From assembly GCF_012272695.1 (NCBI RefSeq), contig NZ_CP050902.1:2170001-2234000 (forward strand): a stretch of 64,000 bases of DNA, written 5' to 3'. This document shows positions 26,747 through 34,531 of this stretch, in pieces (the stretch's first letter is position 1; each line of letters starts with the position of its first letter). Source of the stretch: Nocardioides sp. JQ2195 (GTDB lineage: Bacteria; Actinomycetota; Actinomycetes; Propionibacteriales; Nocardioidaceae). The position numbers and the translations under genes are program-made. Below the pieces are notes generated by a model. The model was not told where the DNA came from. It was given only the letters and a program-made list of their open reading frames with translations, and did no database searches.

Positions 26747-28172
26747 GTCAAGTCCCGGGTAGTGGTGTAGCGCTGCGTTCTCCTTGTTGATGGTTCAGGC
26801 AGTCAGTTCGGGTAGGTCGTTGACTCCGATCTCGGGTTCGGTGGTGGGCACGATGTTGATGCGGCAGCGAGTGAGGACTTCGAGTCCGAGGTAGCGGCGG
26901 CCTTCGGCCCACTCGTCGGTCTGCTCGGCGAGGACGGCGCCGACGAGCCGGACGATGGCGTCACGATTGGGGAAGATCCCAACGCTGTCGGTGCGGCGCC
27001 GGATCTCGCGGTTGAGGCGTTCGGCGGGGTTGTTGGACCAGATCTGGGTCCAGACGTCTTTCGGGAACGCGGTGAAGGCGAGGATGTCGGCACGGGCACC
27101 GTCGAGGTGCTCGTGGACCTCAGGGAGTTTGTCGGCGACGTAGTCGAGCAGCCGGTCGAACTGGGCGTGCACGGCGGGCGCGTCGGGCTGGTCGTAGACC
27201 GAGTGCAGCATCGCCTTCACAGCAGGCCACATCGTCTTCGGTGTGGTCGACATGAGGTTCGCTGCGTAGTGAGTGCGGCAACGCTGCCAGCTGGCGCCGG
27301 GCAGGTTCGCCGCGATCGCCTCGACCAGCCCGGCGTGGGCATCGGAGGTGACGAGGCGGACACCGCTCAGGCCGCGGGCTGTGAGGTCGGCGAAGAACTC
27401 GTTCCACGCCGCACCGGTCTCTGACGTCGCGACGCGCATGCCGAGGACCTCGCGGTGTCCGTCGCCGTTGACGCCGGTCGCGACCAGGACGACCGCGTTG
27501 ATCACACGGCCGCCCTCGCGGACCTTCATCGTCAACGCGTCGGCGGCGACGAACGTGAACGGCCCCGCTGCATCCAAGGGCCGGTGCCGGAACTGTTCGA
27601 CGTGCTCGTCGAGCTCAGCTGCCATCCGCGAGACCTGGGACTTCGAGAGTGAGTCGATGCCGAGGGTCTTGACGAGCTTGTCCATCCGCCGGGTGGACAC
27701 CCCGGCGAGGTAGCAGTCGGCCACGACGGTAATCAGCGCAGACTCGGCGCGCTTGCGACGCTCGAGGAGCCACTCAGGGAAATAGGTGCCCTTCCTGAGC
27801 TTGGGGATCGAGACGTCGACGGTGCCGACGCGGGTGTCGAGGTCGCGGTGGCGATAACCGTTGCGCTGGCTGGTCCGGCTCGGGGTCGGGCGGCCGTACT
27901 CGGCACCGACCACGGCGTCGGCATCGGCACTGAGCAGGGTGTTGATGATCGACTGGAGCAGCGAGCGCATGAGATCTGGACTCGCCTCAGCGAGGGCTTC
28001 GCCGAGCAGGCCGGCAGGGTCGACAATGTGGGGAGCGGTCATCGTGATGACTCCATTCGAGGATTCTGTGGAAGGTTGACTCGAAGGATCACGCGGTGGC
28101 CGCGTCCACGTCCGACATACACGCCGGTCACGAAGACAGCGACCGCGCTACACCACTATCGGGGACTCAACT
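26747..28172 (-). mobile_element. IS256-family insertion sequence, copy 1, apparently intact
   Basis: Terminal inverted repeats read inward as GTCAAGTCCCGGGTAGTGG (left) and GTTGAGTCCCCGATAGTGG (right), continuing TGTAGCGC on both sides. The 9-bp direct repeats CGACGGTTG flank the 1426-bp element perfectly, showing a simple and fairly recent insertion into the gene at 25972. Confidence 0.92.
26795..28042 (-). CDS. IS256-family transposase
   Basis: 415 residues, full length. Mutator-type core with the DDE residues in FVAADALTMKVREGG, VTSDAHAGLVEAIAANLPG and NPAERLNREIRRRTDSVGIF; the CxxH-type motif WQRCRTHYAANLM is also normal. It catalyses copy-and-paste movement of the surrounding element. 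The frame has no lesions, so the copy may be active. Confidence 0.95.
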   Translation of the reverse strand: MTAPHIVDPAGLLGEALAEASPDLMRSLLQSIINTLLSADADAVVGAEYGRPTPSRTSQRNGYRHRDLDTRVGTVDVSIPKLRKGTYFPEWLLERRKRAESALITVVADCYLAGVSTRRMDKLVKTLGIDSLSKSQVSRMAAELDEHVEQFRHRPLDAAGPFTFVAADALTMKVREGGRVINAVVLVATGVNGDGHREVLGMRVATSETGAAWNEFFADLTARGLSGVRLVTSDAHAGLVEAIAANLPGASWQRCRTHYAANLMSTTPKTMWPAVKAMLHSVYDQPDAPAVHAQFDRLLDYVADKLPEVHEHLDGARADILAFTAFPKDVWTQIWSNNPAERLNREIRRRTDSVGIFPNRDAIVRLVGAVLAEQTDEWAEGRRYLGLEVLTRCRINIVPTTEPEIGVNDLPELTA

Positions 28173-28181
28173 CGACGGTTG
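28173..28181. repeat. Right copy of 9-bp target duplication of IS256 copy 1
   Basis: CGACGGTTG, identical to 26738-26746. Confidence 0.9.
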
Positions 28182-28336
28182 CCCTTACGAATAGCCAGGA
28201 TGCGGCACCGACCAGCGAGCCTGTGCAACCGCCCAAGAGCCCTCTGCGTCCAACGCAGCAGCACTCGTCCGACCAGACAACTCGTCCACGCGAACTCTCG
28301 CTCCGTGACGCCCCGGTGTCAGACCGTCACCGCTGA
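28182..28336 (+). pseudogene. Hypothetical protein, 3' part, separated by IS256
   Basis: This continues the frame of 25972-26746 after the duplicated CGACGGTTG: the joined sequence reads VATVALTNSQDAAPTSEP and ends SLRDAPVSDRHR before TGA 28334-28336. The tail is Pro/Gln/Thr-rich and probably disordered. Alone it cannot be expressed from its own start. Confidence 0.65.
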
Positions 28337-28595
28337 TACACATGCGCGCCAACGACCGAGAAAGAGCGGCCGACTCGCGTGCGAATGGCCGCTCCGGGCG
28401 CCTGCCCACCCTTAGAAGACCATCACCAATCGCCGGCGGGAGGTCCCGGCTGCCAGACCAAGTGCGCGTCATCTCCCCAAGATCCGCATGGCCATCACCA
28501 ATGGCTGCGGGGCATACATTCGCATCCAGGGCAGTGGCACATGAAGCAGAAGAAACCGCACCCGTCGCTGTTGGGGCGGGGGCTTTCAAGTGCGC

Positions 28596-28777
28596 TCAGG
28601 CGTTATCGTGCACGATCTTGGCGCCCTCAGCCGCACGCTGAACCGAGCCACAACCATTCTCCGCAGCGTCACGCGTGTTGTAGGCCTCGCCGACGGCGAC
28701 AATCTCGCCGTTGCCTGCCTTCAACCGGAACCGGAACTTGCCCCCTTGTCCTCATAAACTTCAAACTTGCCAGCCAT
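28596..28777 (-). pseudogene. DUF1508 (YegP-type) small protein, frameshifted
   Basis: ATG 28777, with GGAAGG upstream, starts MAGKFEVYEDKG, the usual DUF1508 start. A run of five C (plus strand, 28741-28745) is one base short of what the family needs (GGGGGG on the coding strand); the frame then stops early. With one G restored the rest reads KFRFRLKAGNGEIVAVGEAY, NTRDAAENGCGSVQRAAEGA and ends KIVHDNA at 28598. Intact it would be about 60 residues, a small stress-associated protein of unknown function. The lesion is in a homopolymer, so a sequencing error is possible. Confidence 0.75.
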
Positions 28778-28819
28778 GATCGACCTTCCGAGAGAGTGCC
28801 ATTGGATAATGCGAGGCTA

Positions 28820-30031
28820 GTGTCCTGTCAGGTTGAAGGGCCGGCTATTTGTTGATCGCCCGGCAATAGCCGGCCAGCCGCTGGAGGATCTCGTCGGCGC
28901 TCTTGTGCCAGACGAAGGGTTTGGGGTCCTCGTTCCAGGTCTCGACCCACGCGCGGATGTCGGCAGTCAGTGCTTTGACGCTGCGGTGCGCAGAGCGTTG
29001 AAGCTTCTTGGTGGTCAGTGCTGAGAACCAGCGTTCGACGAGGTTCATCCACGACCCGTAGGTCGGGGTGAAGTGGAAGTGGAACCGCTGGTGGCGCAGC
29101 AGCCATTCGTGCACGGCAGGGGTCTTGTGCGTTGACAGGTTGTCCAGCACGACGTGGACGTCGAGGTCGGCAGGGACCTCGGCATCGATCTTGTCGAGGA
29201 ACCTGACGAACTCGGCGCTGGTGTGCGAGGGCCGCAGGTCGGTGATCACCTTGCCGGTCGCGATCTCGAGGGCGGCGAACAGATCGATGGTGCCGTTGCG
29301 GATGTAGTCGTGGGTTGCCTTGGCCGGAGTGGTCGGCAGCATCGGCAACGTTGGTGCGCTGCGATTGAGGGCCTGGATCTGGGGTTTCTCATCCACCGCG
29401 AACACTGCTGCCGCGACGGGTGGATTGAGGTAGAGCCCGACGATGTCGCGGACCTTCTCGATCAACTCGGGATCTGGGGAGACCTTGAACTCCTCTTGGC
29501 GCCAGGGCTTGAGCCCGAACGCACGCCAGATCTCGCTGACGCTCTGGCGGCTGATGCCGTGGCGCTCGGCCATCGATCGCGTGGACCAGTGGGTAGCGTC
29601 CTTCGGCGCTGTCTCGAGGGTCTCGACCACGACCGCTTCGATGATCTCGTCACCGATCGTGCGCGCCGCGCCGGGTCGGGGCGCATCGACGAGTCCTTCG
29701 AGGCGGTCGGCCGCAAACCGGTGACGCCACTTGGCCACCGTGGCGCGGCTGATCCCCAGTTGTGCCGCCGCCTCGAGGTTGGTGACACCCTGGGCCACCG
29801 CCAGCACGATCCGGCACCGCGTGGCCAACGCTTGGGATGAGGAATGCCGACGGGCCCATCGTTCGAGCGTTGCTCGCTCGTCCTCGCTCAGCTCGATCGC
29901 GACTGTCGGTCGTCCCGCACGTCCCATCACCGGCTCCATCCTGTTGAGGCTCTTGCCTCTTCAGAACCCAGTTCAGACTACGAAATTCCCGAAACAGCGA
30001 TATTTGTTCACGGAACAGCCTGACGGAACAC
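28820..30031 (-). mobile_element. IS630-family insertion sequence
   Basis: Ends match as inverted repeats: CTAGTGTCCTGTCAGGTTG from 28817 and, on the complement, CTAGTGTTCCGTCAGGCTG from 30034 (16 of 19 identical). A TA dinucleotide lies at each border (28818-28819 and 30032-30033), the hallmark of IS630/Tc1-type insertion. The insertion is 40 bp upstream of the DUF1508 start. Confidence 0.9.
28845..29939 (-). CDS. IS630-family transposase
   Basis: 364 residues from 29939 (a second ATG at 29927 is possible). N-terminal helix-turn-helix (NLEAAAQLGISRATVAKWR), a second winged helix, then the DDE core: AVFAVDEKPQIQALNR, VHVVLDNLSTHKTP and GSWMNLVERWFSALTTKKL supply the Asp, Asp and Glu. Full length with no stops or frameshifts, so it may be functional. 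Confidence 0.94.
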   Translation of the reverse strand: MEPVMGRAGRPTVAIELSEDERATLERWARRHSSSQALATRCRIVLAVAQGVTNLEAAAQLGISRATVAKWRHRFAADRLEGLVDAPRPGAARTIGDEIIEAVVVETLETAPKDATHWSTRSMAERHGISRQSVSEIWRAFGLKPWRQEEFKVSPDPELIEKVRDIVGLYLNPPVAAAVFAVDEKPQIQALNRSAPTLPMLPTTPAKATHDYIRNGTIDLFAALEIATGKVITDLRPSHTSAEFVRFLDKIDAEVPADLDVHVVLDNLSTHKTPAVHEWLLRHQRFHFHFTPTYGSWMNLVERWFSALTTKKLQRSAHRSVKALTADIRAWVETWNEDPKPFVWHKSADEILQRLAGYCRAINK

Positions 30032-30033
30032 TA

Positions 30034-30410
30034 GCAACCCCGCACCACGACGGCTACAGGTCTTAGACCAGGACCCGCTGAACAGCGTTGCAAGGCTCGC
30101 GAAAGCGCGTTGTCGCACCAAGCCGCACGTTGGTCCTGAGCTTGACTTCCAGAGTTTGACCGCAGGTCATGTGGATCCTTGGATGCCCGCTCATCGGCAT
30201 GAGCGTGCGCCTTCGAGCGTGCGCAGCGCGCCCGGAGTTCCTGCCATTCGGCCACGGCTCCTGCGGGCCGACGCGGATCGCCCAGGACCGCACGAGGTGT
30301 TGCGGTGTTGCTCGACCCCGCCAAGGCGGGTGCCTCTGGGCATATGCGGAGTCCCTCAGATTGAGCGCTTGAACTGATGGACACATGGTGGACACGTGAC
30401 CAAATCAGAA
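30034..30410. other. Island-edge region without a convincing gene
   Basis: 377 bp between the IS630 element and the terminator of tRNA-Val. Frames on both strands lack recognisable domains. If the accessory block is integrated at the tRNA, this is where an integrase remnant would be expected, but I cannot recognise one. Confidence 0.4.
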
Positions 30411-30452
30411 CAGCCCCTGATCCTTGCGTTTCCGCAGGTCAGGGGCTGTTTT
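30411..30452 (-). terminator. Hairpin terminator downstream of tRNA-Val(CAC)
   Basis: An 11-bp perfect outer stem (ACAGCCCCTGA paired with TCAGGGGCTGT) with an inner CCTTGCG/CGCAGG extension lies just beyond the tRNA 3' end on the minus strand. Confidence 0.65.
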
Positions 30453-30460
30453 CGTGAGCG

Positions 30461-30532
30461 TGGGCGATACTGGGTTCGAACCAGTGACCTCTTCGGTGTG
30501 AACGAAGCGCGCTACCACTGCGCCAATCGCCC
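30461..30532 (-). tRNA. tRNA-Val(CAC)
   Basis: Cloverleaf read on the minus strand: acceptor GGGCGAT/ATCGCCC, anticodon stem CTTCG/CGAAG with loop TTCACAC (anticodon CAC, codon GUG), T arm ACTGGTTCGAACCCAGT. The discriminator is A and CCA is not encoded. Its 3' end faces the accessory block. Confidence 0.95.
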
Positions 30533-30704
30533 GCAGGTGCGTCCGGAACATTAGCGCATGGATCGCCTCGACGTGGAATCGCACCCCCGGACCAGCCATG
30601 AGAACGTCGCGACACGTGTGATCCAGATATCTTTCAATCACGCGTCATGACTTCCCGACTCGAGCGTTTCATCACTGACACCGGCTCCAGGGAGGCATTC
30701 ACCC

Positions 30705-31136
30705 ATGCGCTTCGACGCAGATGCGTCACGCAGCACAGTGACGAACGAGATCACGATGCGATGTGTCGACGACCGGGGAGAGTCGGTCGTCCTCGACGCG
30801 GTCCTCGGCTACGACGTCCACGACCCGTACGCCGTCACTGCCACGTTCCGCACCGACTACTACGAAGTCGTCTGGACCTTCGCCCGGGACCTGCTCCTGC
30901 GCGGCCTGACCGACCCCGCCGGCGAGGGCGACGTGCACGTGTGGCCCTGCCTGGACTCCGACGGACGCTCGGTGGTGATCATCGAGCTCTCCTCCCCCGA
31001 CGGCGAGCTGTCGGTGCTGGCGCCGTCAGCGGACGTCACCCGCTTCGTCAACCGAACGCTGGCCCGCGTTCCCGTGGGCACCGAGGGCGAGCACATCGAC
31101 GTCGACCAGCTCATCGACCTCCTCCTGGCCGTCTGA
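30705..31136 (+). CDS. SsgA-family sporulation/cell-division regulator
   Basis: 143 residues from ATG 30705 with GGGAGG upstream. SsgA-like features are VLDAVLGYDVHDPYAVTATF, VVWTFARDLLLRGLTDPAGEG and DVHVWPCLD, followed by IIELSSPDGELSVLAP. These actinobacteria-specific proteins position the division machinery (SsgB recruits FtsZ). In a non-sporulating Nocardioides-like host the exact role is uncertain. It is the first protein gene of the conserved chromosomal part. Confidence 0.88.
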   Translation: MRFDADASRSTVTNEITMRCVDDRGESVVLDAVLGYDVHDPYAVTATFRTDYYEVVWTFARDLLLRGLTDPAGEGDVHVWPCLDSDGRSVVIIELSSPDGELSVLAPSADVTRFVNRTLARVPVGTEGEHIDVDQLIDLLLAV

Positions 31137-31196
31137 CCGGCGACACCACCGTGGGCCGGAGCTCCGCCCGACGAGGTCGCGAGGACCCCGACCCGA

Positions 31197-32018
31197 TCAC
31201 GGGTCGGGGTCTTCTGCTTCCTTGCGCGCCCAGGTCTGTGCGACCTCGCTGGTGACCGGCCCGGGTGCCGGGTGCTCGCGCCCGTCCAAGGAGTGCACGG
31301 CCTGCACGTCCCGCGTCGTCGAGACGAGGAAGACCTCGCTGGCCCGGTCGAGCACCGACAGTGGCTCGTCGACCTCGCGGGCGCCGTACCACTCCAGGAC
31401 GAGAGCGCGCGTGACACCGGCCAAGCAGCCCGAGTCGAGCGTGGGGGTGCGCAGCTCACCGTCGACGACGTAGAAGATGTTGCTGCCGGTGCCCTCGCAG
31501 ATGTTCCCGGCGAGGTTCACGAACAACGCCTCGGTGGCTCCGCGCTCAGCCGCGTGGGCCAGCGCGACCACGTTCTCGGCGTACGACGTGGTCTTGAGGC
31601 CGGCCAGCGCCCCGCGCTCGTTGCGGGGCCACGGCACGCTGACCACCGACGTGCTCGGAGGGTAGGGCTCCATCGGTGCGGCCACCACGGCCAGGGTCGG
31701 TGGGGCCTCCCCGCGTCCAGAGCCCAGGGGCGCGACGCCACCGGTGAAGGTGATCCGCACCCTGCCCAGGGGCAGGTCCTGGCCGGCGACGACTTCGTCG
31801 ACTGCTCGGCGCACGACCGTCTCGTCGACCTCCGGGAGCCCCAGGCCCGCGGCACTGCGCGCCAACCGGGCCACGTGGCGAGTCAGCGCGAAGGGACGCC
31901 CCTCGACCACCTTGACCGCCTCGAAGACCCCGTCCCCCACCGTGAATCCGTGGTCGGAGACGGTGATCGCCGCCGCCCGCGGATCCGACAGCACCTGTCC
32001 GTTCACCCATGCACGCAT
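31197..32018 (-). CDS. pabC: Aminodeoxychorismate lyase / branched-chain-type class IV aminotransferase
   Basis: 273 residues from ATG 32018 (MRAWVNGQVLSD); an ATG at 32039 is an alternative. Fold-type IV PLP features: TVSDHGFTVGDGVFEAVKV, the PLP lysine in AGLKTTSYAENVVALAHA, and LFVNLAGNICEGTGSNIF. The length and the ALFVN...GTGSNIF segment fit PabC, which releases pyruvate from aminodeoxychorismate to give p-aminobenzoate for folate. A D-amino-acid or branched-chain aminotransferase is the alternative. No pabA/B is adjacent. Confidence 0.8.
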   Translation of the reverse strand: MRAWVNGQVLSDPRAAAITVSDHGFTVGDGVFEAVKVVEGRPFALTRHVARLARSAAGLGLPEVDETVVRRAVDEVVAGQDLPLGRVRITFTGGVAPLGSGRGEAPPTLAVVAAPMEPYPPSTSVVSVPWPRNERGALAGLKTTSYAENVVALAHAAERGATEALFVNLAGNICEGTGSNIFYVVDGELRTPTLDSGCLAGVTRALVLEWYGAREVDEPLSVLDRASEVFLVSTTRDVQAVHSLDGREHPAPGPVTSEVAQTWARKEAEDPDP

Positions 32019-32146
32019 GCCTGCAATGTAGCCGTGCATCCGCCCTTCGCGGCACCGGCCAACACGCACTTGGTGGCCCGGATTTTGCACGACCCCCACG
32101 TTCGGTTAATGTTCTTCTCGCACCGCCGGTCCGCCGGAGGTTGCAA

Positions 32147-32219
32147 GCGGACGTAGCTCAGTTGGTAGAGCGCAACCTTGCCAAGGTTGAGGTCGCGAGT
32201 TCGAGCCTCGTCGTCCGCT
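32147..32219 (+). tRNA. tRNA-Gly(GCC)
   Basis: Acceptor GCGGACG/CGTCCGC, anticodon loop TTGCCAA within stem CAACC/GGTTG (anticodon GCC), T loop TTCGAGC. Discriminator T. Confidence 0.95.
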
Positions 32220-32264
32220 CGGAGAGGTCTCTCCCATACCGGCTCATCCTCGGGTGGGCCTCAC

Positions 32265-32335
32265 GGTGGGTTGGCCGAGAGGCGAGGCAACGGACTGCAA
32301 ATCCGTGTACACGGGTTCAAATCCCGTACCCACCT
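32265..32335 (+). tRNA. tRNA-Cys(GCA)
   Basis: Acceptor GGTGGGT/ACCCACC, anticodon loop CTGCAAA (anticodon GCA), T loop TTCAAAT. Second gene of a Gly-Cys-Val tRNA cluster. Confidence 0.95.
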
Positions 32336-32357
32336 CGAATCCACAAGAACTCAACAC

Positions 32358-32429
32358 GGGCGATTGGCGCAGCGGTAGCGCGCTTCCCTGACACGGAAGA
32401 GGTCACTGGTTCAAACCCAGTATCGCCCA
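32358..32429 (+). tRNA. tRNA-Val(GAC)
   Basis: Acceptor GGGCGAT/ATCGCCC, anticodon loop CTGACAC (anticodon GAC). Nearly identical to the tRNA-Val(CAC) at 30461-30532 outside the anticodon arm. Confidence 0.95.
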
Positions 32430-32436
32430 CCACCTT

Positions 32437-32467
32437 CGAACGGCCCCGAGCACTCGGGGCCGTTCGT
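32437..32467 (+). terminator. Hairpin terminator after the tRNA cluster
   Basis: CGAACGGCCCCGAG pairs with CTCGGGGCCGTTCG around a short CA loop, directly after tRNA-Val. Two-sided; it may also end the TetR transcript. Confidence 0.7.
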
Positions 32468-32506
32468 GCATTTCCAGGTTGCTCGGGAGCCGTCAGCGCG
32501 CGTCGT

Positions 32507-33115
32507 TCACCCGACGGGCCGCACGAACAGCGCAAGGGCTCGACCGAGGAGGTCCGGCGCAACGGCCCCGGGGGCCACGTTGCGCTCGATCGCCAACCCG
32601 TTGGCCAGTGCCATCAGCAGCGTTGCGACCTCGTCGGCAGGCATCGCCAGCTCCACGCCCGCCAGCCGGGAGTGCTCGGCGACGGTGTCGGCGATGATGC
32701 GGTGCAGGTCGCGACGCCGGCGCAGGAACGAGCCGTCCGGGTCCCCTTGCCGGACGGCCCGGGCCCAGAGCTCGACGAAGAGCAGGTTCCAGTCGTGGTT
32801 CTCGTCCATGGCCCGGGTGAGCCTGTCCCCCAGCGCGCGGGCCTGCGCGGACAGCGGCTGCTCCGTGTTGGCGATCGCGGCCAGGCCGAGCTCGACGTAC
32901 GCCGAGACGTGGTCGTCGGCCAGCTCCTCGACCAGGGCGTTCTTGCTGCTGAAGTTGGAGTAGAGCGCGCCCTTCGTGAAGCCTGCCGCCGCAGCCACCT
33001 CGTCCATGCTCGCCGCCTCGATGCCACGGCGCGCGAAGACCTGGGCCGCCGCATCGAGCAACGCACGGCGCACCTCGTCACGCGTGGGCCGCCGTCGACT
33101 GGTGGGAATGGACAC
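32507..33115 (-). CDS. TetR-family repressor, divergent from P450 gene
   Basis: 202 residues from GTG 33115 (SIPTSRRRPTRDEVRRALLD). The TetR helix-turn-helix is clear: AAQVFARRGIEAASMDEVAA, AAGFTKGALYSNFSSK. The C-terminal ligand domain is ordinary. The gene is divergent from the cytochrome P450 gene with 63 bp between starts, and that gap holds a long palindrome that should be its operator. It most likely represses itself and the P450 until a substrate-like ligand binds. Confidence 0.9.
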   Translation of the reverse strand: MSIPTSRRRPTRDEVRRALLDAAAQVFARRGIEAASMDEVAAAAGFTKGALYSNFSSKNALVEELADDHVSAYVELGLAAIANTEQPLSAQARALGDRLTRAMDENHDWNLLFVELWARAVRQGDPDGSFLRRRRDLHRIIADTVAEHSRLAGVELAMPADEVATLLMALANGLAIERNVAPGAVAPDLLGRALALFVRPVG

Positions 33116-33125
33116 GCGCGCTAGG

Positions 33126-33156
33126 ATACTGCACGGTATTGGATACCACTCAGTAT
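33126..33156. promoter_or_regulatory. Probable TetR operator between repressor and P450 genes
   Basis: Two half sites ATACTGnnnGGTAT face each other around a 3-bp centre, giving a nested palindrome of 31 bp. The outer ATACTG/CAGTAT and inner GGTAT/ATACC arms are perfect. It sits in the 63-bp divergent intergenic space. Confidence 0.8.
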
Positions 33157-33178
33157 CGATGCGAGGAAGGCGTCCCTG

Positions 33179-34525
33179 ATGTCCCTGATGAACCGACTTG
33201 GCGCGGTGCGCGAGAACGTCGCGCACGAGGTCGCGCAGTCCGTGCGCTGGGGCTTCGGCCAAGCGCTCCCCCAGCTCGCGCTCGGCGCGGCAGCACGTCG
33301 TGGCGACCTCCACGGCCGCTTGGTCGCCAAGACCGTCGACGGCGCCGAGATGCCCACCGACCTCTTCGACGAGGCGCGCGCCAACGGTCCCCTGCAGCGC
33401 TCGAAGCTCGCGTTCGTGACCGCCTCCATGCCAACGGTCAGGGAGATCCTGGGCAGCCCCGACGTGCACGCGGGGGTCGAGTTCCAGGCCACCGGCGCGC
33501 TCGGCTCCGTGGCCGACTGGGCCTTCGCCAAGGCACCCACCGGCCCGCTCACCCCACCGTCGCTGCTGGTCATCGAGCCGCCGGAGCACACCCGCTACCG
33601 CAAGCTGGTGACCCGGGTCTTCACGGTCCGCGCCGTGGAGCGACTCCGCGCACGCACCGAGGAGATCGCCAACGGACTGCTCGACGAGATCGCCGCGAAC
33701 GCTGACAGACCCGTCGACCTGGTGGAGTCCTACTGTGCGCGGCTCCCGGTCACCGTGATCGCCGAGATCCTGGGGGTTCCCGAGGAGGATCGGGCCACCG
33801 TCCTCGACTTCGGCACGGCTGCGGCGCCGAGCCTCGACCTAGGCCTGGGCTGGCGCCGCTTCCGCGCCGTCGACAATGCGCTGCTCGCCTTCGACCAGTG
33901 GCTGGCCGACCACCTCGAGGCCGTGCGCCGCAACCCGGGCGGCGACCTGCTGAGCCAGCTGGTGGCTGCTCGCGACGACGAGGGCAACGGGCTCGACGAG
34001 CGTGAGCTGAAGGCCACGGCCGGCCTCGTGCTGGCCGCCGGCTTCGAGACCACCGTCAACCTGCTCAGCAACGGCATCAGGCTGCTGCACGATCACCCGG
34101 AGCAGCTGGGGCTGCTCCGCAACGACCCTGACCGGTGGCCCCAAGCGGTCGAGGAGGTGCTGCGCTTCGACCCACCGGTCCTGCTCACCGGGCGCACCGC
34201 GTCCACGGAGACCTCCATCGCCGGTCGACGTGTCCCCGAGGGCGCGATCCTGACCGCCTTGCTGGCAGGGGCCAACCGCGATCCCGACGTCTTCACCGAT
34301 CCTGAGGTCTTCGACGTGACCCGGGAGAACGCCGGCGACCACGTCTCGTTCTCAGCGGGTCGCCACTACTGCTTGGGCGCAGCCCTGGCCCGCATGGAGG
34401 GTGACGTCGGGCTGCGCACGATCTTCGACCGCTTCCCCGATCTCCAGCTGCTCGACGGAGCCGAACGACGCTCCACCCGGATCCTGCGCGGCTGGGAGAA
34501 CCTGCCCGCTGCGTTGAAGGCCTAG
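33179..34525 (+). CDS. Cytochrome P450
   Basis: 448 residues from ATG 33179 with GAGGAAGG 9 nt upstream. P450 landmarks: I-helix AGLVLAAGFETTVNLLSNG, EEVLRF (the ExxR), PPVLLTGRTA, and the heme loop FSAGRHYCLGAALAR with the proximal Cys. The second heme-loop residue is Ser rather than Gly, a common variant. It carries out a heme-dependent monooxygenation in the cytoplasm, using external ferredoxin and reductase not encoded here. The substrate is unknown; regulation by the divergent TetR repressor is likely. Confidence 0.93.
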   Translation: MSLMNRLGAVRENVAHEVAQSVRWGFGQALPQLALGAAARRGDLHGRLVAKTVDGAEMPTDLFDEARANGPLQRSKLAFVTASMPTVREILGSPDVHAGVEFQATGALGSVADWAFAKAPTGPLTPPSLLVIEPPEHTRYRKLVTRVFTVRAVERLRARTEEIANGLLDEIAANADRPVDLVESYCARLPVTVIAEILGVPEEDRATVLDFGTAAAPSLDLGLGWRRFRAVDNALLAFDQWLADHLEAVRRNPGGDLLSQLVAARDDEGNGLDERELKATAGLVLAAGFETTVNLLSNGIRLLHDHPEQLGLLRNDPDRWPQAVEEVLRFDPPVLLTGRTASTETSIAGRRVPEGAILTALLAGANRDPDVFTDPEVFDVTRENAGDHVSFSAGRHYCLGAALARMEGDVGLRTIFDRFPDLQLLDGAERRSTRILRGWENLPAALKA

Positions 34526-34531
34526 CGTCAG

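Noticed and set aside
32009..33124. 371-codon plus frame over the tRNA cluster
   Set aside because: It runs through three tRNA genes and the antisense of the TetR gene.
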